Part shown: in pieces, positions 1 through 4,366 of the stretch
Layout: each line of letters starts with the position of its first letter
Numbering within the stretch: position 1 is the first letter of the stretch
NCBI GenBank assembly: GCA_023269645.1
Contig: JAHFPR010000154.1
Span: forward strand, 1-5,236
DNA from: Alphaproteobacteria bacterium
GTDB taxonomy: Bacteria > Pseudomonadota > Alphaproteobacteria > Rickettsiales > UBA8987
Reading direction: 5' to 3'
Length of the DNA stretch: 5,236 bases
Made by a program: the position numbers and the translations under genes
Notes under the pieces: generated by a model
Told to the model about the DNA's origin: nothing
Databases searched by the model: none
Seen by the model: the letters and a program-made list of their open reading frames with translations, nothing else

Positions 1-322
1 AACTTCGGACAGAAAAATTTCCCCGCCCACGCGCGCGGAAATGAAGGAATCTGTGGAGGCACTCATCCACCATTTCTAGCTGTTCACTGAGGGCTACCAC
101 GTGCCGGCGGGTGAGGTGTATGCGGCCATCGAAGCACCCAAGGGCGAGTTCGGCGTCTATCTGGTGTCGGACGGCTCCAACAAGCCCTACCGCTGCCACG
201 TGCGCGCGCCGGGCTTCGCGCATCTGCAGGCACTGGAGTTCATGTCCAAAGGTCATATGCTGGCAGACGCGGTGGCCGTGCTCGGCTCGCAGGATATTGT
301 GTTCGGAGAGGTGGATAGGTAG
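1..322 (+). pseudogene. nuoD: NADH-quinone oxidoreductase subunit D (NuoD), C-terminal part, interrupted by an in-frame amber codon
   Basis: NuoD is the 49-kDa-type subunit of the peripheral arm of Complex I and helps form the quinone site next to cluster N2. Reading from base 2, 25 codons run through RAEMKESVEALIHHF, then comes TAG at 77-79, then 80 more codons (LFTEGYHVPAGEVYAA, then APKGEFGVYLVSDGSNKPYR, ending DIVFGEVDR) to a natural TAG at 320-322. Both sides match the conserved NuoD C-terminus in one frame. The family normally has lysine (HHFKLFTEGY) at the interrupted position, so a single AAG-to-TAG change explains the break. If real, it removes the last 80 residues, including the conserved EVDR end, and the protein is probably non-functional. 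No other decay is visible, so a very recent mutation or a sequencing/assembly error is likely. The 5' part lies outside the window. Confidence 0.88.
77..79 (+). other. In-frame TAG within nuoD
   Basis: This amber codon replaces the conserved lysine of the HHFK-LFTEGY stretch of NuoD. The flanking codons stay in frame and conserved. TAG is also the plain terminator of nuoD, nuoF, the GIY-YIG gene and the FkbM gene in this window, which argues against genome-wide TAG reassignment. Confidence 0.9.
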
Positions 323-323
323 C

Positions 324-611
324 ATGATTCCCAGGATTACAGATGCTAACAGAGCGGAGATACTGCGCATTGCGGAACGCTATGGTATTTTCGCCGTCAG
401 TGTGTTCGGATCGGTGGCGCGGGGCGATGCGGAGGAGGGGAGCGACCTTGATTTGATGGTAGAAATGAAGCTCCCCAGCCTGATGCGTCTGGCGGGGTTC
501 AAAATGGACGTAGAGGATGTGATGGGTTGCCGTGTGGATGTGGTGGAGCCGGAAGCCATATGTCACCCCATCCTGCGGGAGCGCATCTTCCGCGAGGCGC
601 ATCCGTTATGA
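324..611 (+). CDS. mntA: MntA-like minimal nucleotidyltransferase antitoxin
   Basis: A 95-residue minimal nucleotidyltransferase (MNT) of the DNA polymerase beta fold. It shows the family signature GSX10DXD exactly: G29-S30 in VSVFGSVARG, then D41-L-D43, with a likely third metal-binding acid at D72 in CRVDVV. In type VII toxin-antitoxin systems this protein transfers AMP to a tyrosine of the HepT toxin and so silences it. The start chosen is ATG 324, 1 nt after the nuoD stop; the same frame is open further upstream but only as a shadow of nuoD. The 3' end overlaps hepT by four bases (ATGA), implying translational coupling. The GGAGAGG stretch at the end of nuoD may serve as a distant ribosome binding site. 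Assignment to the fold is strong; the antitoxin role is inferred from the partner gene. Confidence 0.9.
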   Translation: MIPRITDANRAEILRIAERYGIFAVSVFGSVARGDAEEGSDLDLMVEMKLPSLMRLAGFKMDVEDVMGCRVDVVEPEAICHPILRERIFREAHPL

Positions 612-949
612 GCAAATATCCGAAGGATGACCGGGTGTATATCGACCATATTTTAAAGGAGATTCAGGATATAGAATCCTTCACCCGCAATGGGGAACGC
701 GATGATAAGACGTATAAAGCCGTGATTCGCTGTTTTGAAGTGATGGGGGAAGCGACCCCCCATATTTCGGAAGATTTCCGGCGGAGATATGCGGGTATTG
801 ACTGGCGCGTGATGGTGGCGATGCGTAATGTGCTGATTCATAATTATCTTGGAATTAGAGAAAAATCCTTCTGGCAGACAGTGGAAGATGATATTCCCAT
901 GTTGAAGCAACAGCTTTTGGAATTGCAGAAAACGATGGGGAGTAAATAA
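608..949 (+). CDS. hepT: HepT-like HEPN-domain toxin (DUF86 family)
   Basis: A 113-residue, mostly helical protein with the HEPN ribonuclease motif RX4HXY: R73, H78 and Y80 in MRNVLIHNYLGI. The segment from KAVIRCFEVMGEAT to GIDWRVMVAMRN is typical of the HepT/DUF86 family. In studied HepT/MntA pairs the HEPN dimer is an RNA-cleaving toxin, and the antitoxin AMPylates the tyrosine of this motif. The ATG at 608 was chosen because it gives the ATGA overlap with mntA and a normal family N-terminus; extension upstream to 527 would only translate mntA out of frame. The gene ends 1 nt before nuoE, and its last codons include the nuoE ribosome binding site. Its sequence looks more AT-rich than the nuo genes, consistent with acquisition. 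All key residues are present, so it is probably intact. Confidence 0.92.
   Translation: MSKYPKDDRVYIDHILKEIQDIESFTRNGERDDKTYKAVIRCFEVMGEATPHISEDFRRRYAGIDWRVMVAMRNVLIHNYLGIREKSFWQTVEDDIPMLKQQLLELQKTMGSK
937..942 (+). promoter_or_regulatory. Ribosome binding site of nuoE inside the end of hepT
   Basis: GGGGAG lies 8 nt before the nuoE ATG at 951, within the last codons of hepT. It supports the chosen nuoE start and means nuoE translation is physically tied to the inserted toxin gene. Confidence 0.65.
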
Positions 950-950
950 G

Positions 951-1556
951 ATGGCAAAACGCAACCCAGCACTCAAACAACCCGCCAGCTTCACGATTTC
1001 CACGGAAGTCATGAAGAAATCGAAGGCGAGTATCGCCAAGTATCCTGCGGGAAAACAGCGCAGCGCGGTGCTGCCTATTCTTGATCTCGTGCAGCGGCAG
1101 GCGGGCGGATGGCTGCCGGTTCCAGCGATGCAGGCGGTGGCGGAGCTGCTCGATATGCCCTATATCCGCGTATATGAGGTGGCGAGCTTCTACAGTATGT
1201 TCAACCTGGAGCCGGTGGGCGAGCATCTGATCCAGGTGTGCCGCACCACGCCGTGCTGGCTGCGCGGCTCGGATAAAATCACGGAGGCCTGCAAGAACCA
1301 TCTCGGCATCGGCCTCGGCGAAACCACGCGGGATAAAAAATTCACGCTGGTGGAGGTGGAATGCCTGGGTGCGTGCGTCAATGCGCCGATGATCCAGGTG
1401 AACGATGATTATTACGAGGATTTAACCCCGGAAAGCATGGTGGAAGTGCTGGACGATCTCATCGTCGGCAAAAAGCGCAAAATCGGCCCGCAGGTGGATC
1501 GCCTCAACTCCACACCCATCGGCGGCGCGCCCACGCTTAAGAAGGGGAAGAAGTAA
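951..1556 (+). CDS. nuoE: NADH-quinone oxidoreductase subunit E (24-kDa type)
   Basis: NuoE is the thioredoxin-fold 2Fe-2S subunit of the NADH dehydrogenase module of Complex I and works with NuoF and NuoG. The protein has 201 residues. A helical N-terminal region includes YPAGKQRSAVLPILDLVQ and VYEVASFYSMFN. The four N1a cluster ligands are Cys97 and Cys102 (VCRTTPCWLRG) and Cys138 and Cys142 (VECLGACVNAP), the normal CX4C...CX3C pattern. After the thioredoxin-like domain comes a lysine-rich tail beginning around KKRKIGPQVDR, as in alphaproteobacterial homologues. The start ATG 951 is preceded by GGGGAG and lies 1 nt after hepT. The stop overlaps the nuoF start (TAATG). No damage is seen; it should be functional. 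Confidence 0.97.
   Translation: MAKRNPALKQPASFTISTEVMKKSKASIAKYPAGKQRSAVLPILDLVQRQAGGWLPVPAMQAVAELLDMPYIRVYEVASFYSMFNLEPVGEHLIQVCRTTPCWLRGSDKITEACKNHLGIGLGETTRDKKFTLVEVECLGACVNAPMIQVNDDYYEDLTPESMVEVLDDLIVGKKRKIGPQVDRLNSTPIGGAPTLKKGKK
1542..1547 (+). promoter_or_regulatory. Ribosome binding site of nuoF
   Basis: AAGGGG sits in the lysine-rich 3' end of nuoE, 8 nt before the nuoF ATG at 1556. Together with the TAATG overlap it fixes the nuoF start. Confidence 0.6.
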
Positions 1557-2830
1557 TGCTTAAAGATTCCGAACGCATATTCACGAACCTGTATGGCGAG
1601 GAATCTCCGTTTCTGGAGGCCGCCCGCAAGCGCGGGGACTGGAGCACCACGAAAAAACTCCTGGAAATGGGGCAGGATAAGATTATTGACGAGGTGAAAG
1701 CCTCCGGGTTGCGCGGGCGCGGGGGCGCGGGGTTTTCCACGGGGATGAAGTGGTCGTTCATGCCCAAGGCTTCGCCGCTGCCCTCCTATCTGGTGATTAA
1801 CGCCGATGAATCCGAGCCGGGCACGTGCAAGGATCGGGAAATCCTCCGGCATGATCCGCACAAGCTCATCGAGGGCGCGCTGATCGGCGGGTTTGCCATC
1901 CGCGCGAAGGCGGCGTACATCTATATTCGCGGGGAATTTTATAACGAGGCCTCCAACACCCAGAAGGCGATTGATGAGACTTACGCGGCGGGGCTGATCG
2001 GTAAGAACGCCTGCGGTTCCGGCTATGATTTCGATGTGATTCTTCATCGTGGTGCGGGGGCGTATATCTGTGGCGAGGAAACGGCGCTGCTGGAGAGTCT
2101 GGAGGGTAAAAAAGGCCAGCCGCGCCTGAAGCCGCCCTTTCCGGCGGGCGCGGGGCTGTATGGCTGCCCGACTACGGTGAATAATGTGGAGAGCATCGCG
2201 GTGGTTCCGGAGATTCTGCGGCGGGGCGCGCCGTGGTTCGCGGGGCTGGGTCGTCCGAACAATACCGGAACAAAATTATTCTGTATTTCCGGCCATGTAA
2301 ACAAGCCATGTAATGTAGAAGAAGAGATGGGTATTCCGCTGCGGGAACTCATTGATAAACACGCGGGCGGGGTGCGCGGCGGGTGGGATAATCTGCTGGC
2401 GGTGATCCCCGGCGGTTCCTCCGTGCCGCTGCTTCCCAAGAGCATCTGCGACAATATCCTGATGGATTTCGATAGCCTGCGCGCGGTGCAGAGCGGCCTC
2501 GGCACGGCGGGGGTCATCGTGATGGATAAATCCACGGATGTCATCAATGCCATCGAGCGCCTGAGCCACTTTTATTACCACGAAAGCTGCGGCCAGTGCA
2601 CCCCCTGCCGCGAGGGCACCGGCTGGATGTGGCGCGTGATGAAACGCCTCGTGAAGGGCGACGCGGAACCGGAGGAAATTGACCAGCTTCTCGATGTAAC
2701 CAAGGAAGTGGAAGGCCACACAATCTGCGCGCTGGGCGATGCGGCGGCCTGGCCGATTCAGGGGCTTATCCGGCACTTCCGGGGTGAGGTTGAGGCGCGG
2801 ATAAAGAAGCATGGGAAGAGGGCGGCTTAG
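1556..2830 (+). CDS. nuoF: NADH-quinone oxidoreductase subunit F (51-kDa type, NADH/FMN binding)
   Basis: NuoF oxidises NADH, passes electrons to FMN and then to 4Fe-4S cluster N3 at the tip of the peripheral arm of Complex I. The 424-residue length is normal. Visible signatures are the glycine-rich nucleotide/FMN site GLRGRGGAGFSTG (51-63), VINADESEPGTCKDREI (80-96), GAGAYICGEETALLESLEG (166-184), and the SLBB-like region containing VIPGGSSVPLL. The N3 ligands are Cys345, Cys348 and Cys351 (ESCGQCTPCREG) and Cys391 (ICALGDAAAWP). The start ATG 1556 shares one base with the nuoE stop and gives the usual MLKDSERIFTNLYG N-terminus. The gene ends in TAG directly in front of hairpin repeat copy 1, and its normal downstream neighbour nuoG is displaced by about 1.5 kb. 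It appears intact. Confidence 0.98.
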   Translation: MLKDSERIFTNLYGEESPFLEAARKRGDWSTTKKLLEMGQDKIIDEVKASGLRGRGGAGFSTGMKWSFMPKASPLPSYLVINADESEPGTCKDREILRHDPHKLIEGALIGGFAIRAKAAYIYIRGEFYNEASNTQKAIDETYAAGLIGKNACGSGYDFDVILHRGAGAYICGEETALLESLEGKKGQPRLKPPFPAGAGLYGCPTTVNNVESIAVVPEILRRGAPWFAGLGRPNNTGTKLFCISGHVNKPCNVEEEMGIPLRELIDKHAGGVRGGWDNLLAVIPGGSSVPLLPKSICDNILMDFDSLRAVQSGLGTAGVIVMDKSTDVINAIERLSHFYYHESCGQCTPCREGTGWMWRVMKRLVKGDAEPEEIDQLLDVTKEVEGHTICALGDAAAWPIQGLIRHFRGEVEARIKKHGKRAA

Positions 2831-2833
2831 CTT

Positions 2834-2938
2834 GTCATGCCAGCGAACGCTGGCATCCAGCTTAAGCCGTGTCTGCGGCGAGGTGGCTTTCTGCATCGCG
2901 GACGCGATGCGCTGGATTCCTACTTTCGTAGGAATGAC
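2834..2938. repeat. Three-hairpin inverted repeat element, copy 1
   Basis: A 105-bp palindromic element starting 3 nt after the nuoF stop. The left 27-bp end (2834-2860) contains ATGCCAGCG-AA-CGCTGGCAT (2837-2856). The centre holds GCATCGCG-GA-CGCGATGC (2893-2910). The right 27-bp end (2912-2938) contains ATTCCTAC-TTTC-GTAGGAAT (2916-2935). The right end is an imperfect inverted copy of the left (20 of 27 positions), bounded by GTCAT...ATCCAG and CTGGAT...ATGAC. The first 31 bases from 2831 are identical to those at 3285. It belongs to the broad class of dispersed GTCATnCC...GGnATCCAG repeats of proteobacteria. It could be a DNA-level nuclease target, a nonautonomous element, or an mRNA 3'-end structure. 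Confidence 0.9.
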
Positions 2939-2961
2939 AGGGGATGCTGGAATGACAGGGG
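2931..2961. repeat. Short tandem duplication at the right edge of repeat copy 1
   Basis: GGAATGACAGGGG occurs at 2931-2943 and again at 2949-2961, a period of 18. The unit begins inside the right-hand hairpin arm and runs outward past the element's end, so the terminus has been partly duplicated. Confidence 0.8.
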
Positions 2962-2981
2962 GTGTGGGTAGAGCATAGTAA

Positions 2982-3281
2982 ATGAAGCAATATTTTGTCT
3001 ACATTCTTGCCAGTGCCAGAAATGGGACATTATACATCGGTGTAACTAACAACCTGATTCGGCGCGTGTGGGAGCATAAGGAAGGCAAGATTGAAGGCTT
3101 CACGCAAAAGTACAACGTGCATATACTGGCGTATTACGAAGTTTATCAGGATGTAAAAGAAGCAATAACGCGAGAAAAAGCCATTAAGGCGTGGAAGCGT
3201 GAATGGAAATTGGAATTAATTGAAGGCATGAACCCGGAGTGGAAGGATTTATATGAAGAGCTTGCAGGGTGTAATGTGTAG
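2982..3281 (+). CDS. GIY-YIG family nuclease (small, single domain)
   Basis: A 99-residue protein that is essentially one GIY-YIG nuclease domain. The GIY-equivalent strand is FVYIL (5-9) and YIG is at 18-20 in GTLYIGVTNN. The basic/histidine helix is R27-R28 with H32 (LIRRVWEHKEG). The likely metal-binding glutamate is E65 in ITREKAIKAWKREWK. It resembles the stand-alone family common in proteobacteria. I recall that some members are reported as site-specific single-stranded DNA nucleases acting on dispersed repeats, but that property cannot be read from this sequence. There is no extra DNA-binding domain, signal peptide or membrane segment. The start ATG 2982 has only a weak GAG 8 nt upstream. 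Codon use is visibly more AT-rich than in the nuo genes, pointing to transfer. The gene lies between the two hairpin repeats, 43 nt after copy 1 and 6 nt before copy 2. Confidence 0.93.
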   Translation: MKQYFVYILASARNGTLYIGVTNNLIRRVWEHKEGKIEGFTQKYNVHILAYYEVYQDVKEAITREKAIKAWKREWKLELIEGMNPEWKDLYEELAGCNV

Positions 3282-3287
3282 TGGCTT

Positions 3288-3383
3288 GTCATGCCAGCGA
3301 ACGCTGGCATCCAGCCTTCTTGGGAAGAGCTTTTTTGCGGCGTGGACACGCCGCTGCTGGATTCCAGCTTTCGCTGGAATGAC
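3288..3383. repeat. Three-hairpin inverted repeat element, copy 2
   Basis: A 96-bp element starting 6 nt after the GIY-YIG stop, with the same architecture as copy 1. The left hairpin is ATGCCAGCG-AA-CGCTGGCAT (3291-3310), the central one GCGGCGTG-GA-CACGCCGC (3337-3354), and the right one ATTCCAGC-TTTC-GCTGGAAT (3361-3380). The two 27-bp ends (3288-3314 and 3357-3383) are inverted copies matching at 24 of 27 positions. Relative to copy 1 the left hairpin is identical, while the central and right stems differ by paired changes that keep base pairing. The linker between left and central hairpins is unrelated to that of copy 1 and includes a T6 run (3331-3336), which might act as a weak terminator. 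Confidence 0.9.
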
Positions 3384-3408
3384 AAGAGTATGATGACAAG
3401 AGTATGAT
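3381..3408. repeat. 14-bp tandem duplication at the right edge of repeat copy 2
   Basis: GACAAGAGTATGAT occurs twice in direct succession (3381-3394 and 3395-3408). It starts at the last three bases of the hairpin element and runs into the start of the FkbM gene, so the second unit supplies its first possible ATG codons and a weak AAGAG ribosome binding site. Confidence 0.9.
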
Positions 3409-4288
3409 GATGACCAAAACCCGCAAGAATCTTTCTACATGGCTCTCGGAACAGCGGCGGTTGCCGTACCGCTTCCGGAAATCCGTGGTGAAGCGGATGT
3501 ATCCGAAGCTGCTGAAGGATCATCCGTTCGAGATGGAGTTCTTCGGCATGAAATATTGCGGGAATACGGCCAATAATATTGACCGCGTGGCGTATTTCTG
3601 CGGCGCGTACGAGAAATATATGCTGTTCTTCCTGCGGGACATGGTGGCGAAGATGCAGCGCGATAGCCTTGTTTTCTGGGACATCGGCGCGAATGTGGGG
3701 AACCATGCACTGTTTATGTCACGCCTGGTGAAAGAAGTGCACGCCTTCGAGCCGTTCGAGAAAGTGCGGACGCAGATGGAGCATAACGTGCAGGTGAATG
3801 GCATCAAAAACATCACGATTCACCCGGTGGGGCTGGGGAATGCGAACGCCCGCCTGCCGTTCTACGCGCCGCCGCCCGGCATCCAGGGGAACGGCTCCTT
3901 CGTGGAAGGGGGGAATGCGGGCAATTCCTATTATACTGAGCTTCAGGTGGCGGTAGGCGACGAACTGGTGGGGCAGGGCGTTCCCGCGCCGCACATCGTG
4001 AAGCTGGACGTGGAGGGGTTTGAGTGTCAGGTGCTGGAAGGAATGAAAGCGACCATCCGTGCCACTCGCCCATTGATTATCTTTGAATTGCTGCCTAAAA
4101 CACGGGAGCAGTTCGCCGAAGCCGGCGGCATGGAAGCATCCTTCCCGCCGGAATACAGTTTCTTCGGCTTCACGCGCGCGGGAAGAGAGCGCGGCGATTA
4201 TACGCTTGAGCCGTTCGATGCGGAAGCTGTATACAAGCGTAAGGATGTGGTGGCGTGCCCGAAGGAAATGCTGGAATATGTACAATAG
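3404..4288 (+). CDS. FkbM-family SAM-dependent methyltransferase
   Basis: A 294-residue protein with a class I methyltransferase fold of FkbM type. SAM motif I is VFWDIGANVGNHALFMS (90-106). The acidic residue after strand 2 is E116 in HAFEPFEKV. NVQVNGIKNITIHPVGLGN follows at 128-146, and the family-typical IVKLDVEGFECQVLEGM is at 198-214. FkbM-type enzymes O-methylate sugars, lipids or secondary metabolites; nothing here identifies the substrate. The basic N-terminal 35 residues have no signal peptide. Three successive ATG codons (3404, 3407, 3410) are possible starts; the third has the best spacing (7 nt) from AAGAG at 3398-3402. FkbM genes usually lie near glycan or secondary-metabolism loci, so a place inside the nuo operon is odd and suggests insertion. 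Composition is closer to the nuo genes than that of the GIY-YIG gene. Confidence 0.9.
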   Translation: MMMTKTRKNLSTWLSEQRRLPYRFRKSVVKRMYPKLLKDHPFEMEFFGMKYCGNTANNIDRVAYFCGAYEKYMLFFLRDMVAKMQRDSLVFWDIGANVGNHALFMSRLVKEVHAFEPFEKVRTQMEHNVQVNGIKNITIHPVGLGNANARLPFYAPPPGIQGNGSFVEGGNAGNSYYTELQVAVGDELVGQGVPAPHIVKLDVEGFECQVLEGMKATIRATRPLIIFELLPKTREQFAEAGGMEASFPPEYSFFGFTRAGRERGDYTLEPFDAEAVYKRKDVVACPKEMLEYVQ

Positions 4289-4349
4289 GTTTCAGGAAGA
4301 GGTTTCAGGTTTTAACATCTATCTATACTGAAACCTGTTCCTGAAACCT
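4287..4349. repeat. 22-bp inverted repeat built from four copies of AGGTTTCAG
   Basis: The left arm (4287-4308) and right arm (4328-4349) are reverse complements at 21 of 22 positions, separated by 19 nt. Each arm contains two AGGTTTCAG (or CTGAAACCT) units 13 nt apart, so the structure is an inverted repeat of a direct repeat. It overlaps the FkbM stop codon by two bases and ends 17 nt before nuoG. No T-run follows, so it is not a classical intrinsic terminator. It is unrelated in sequence to the two hairpin elements upstream. Confidence 0.88.
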
Positions 4350-4366
4350 GAAAGCTGGAAAAAATT

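Noticed and set aside
77..79. TAG reassigned to an amino acid in this genome.
   Set aside because: TAG ends nuoD itself, nuoF, the GIY-YIG gene and the FkbM gene at the expected places, and no other conserved position in the window reads TAG.
101..322. A separate 73-residue gene starting at GTG 101.
   Set aside because: Its sequence is simply the conserved NuoD C-terminus, in frame with the upstream NuoD codons. It is the part after the amber codon, not an independent gene.
527..607. Longer HepT start at 527.
   Set aside because: The added residues would be an out-of-frame reading of the conserved end of mntA, and the ATG at 608 gives the usual overlap and family N-terminus.
1412..2047. Long minus-strand frame opposite nuoE and nuoF.
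   Set aside because: It is a GC-rich antisense shadow of two certain genes and shows no family motif.
2834..3383. CRISPR array or insertion sequence.
   Set aside because: There are only two repeat copies with a gene between them, no regular spacers, no transposase, and no clear target-site duplication around the whole unit.
3146..3706. A 186-residue minus-strand reading frame.
   Set aside because: It crosses the GIY-YIG gene, the repeat and the FkbM gene in antisense. Its GWMPAFAGMT-like segment is the translated hairpin repeat, a common false protein signal.
4287..4349. Intrinsic terminator after the FkbM gene.
   Set aside because: The stem is AT-rich in its loop, has no following T-run on the plus strand, and lies only 17 nt before nuoG.
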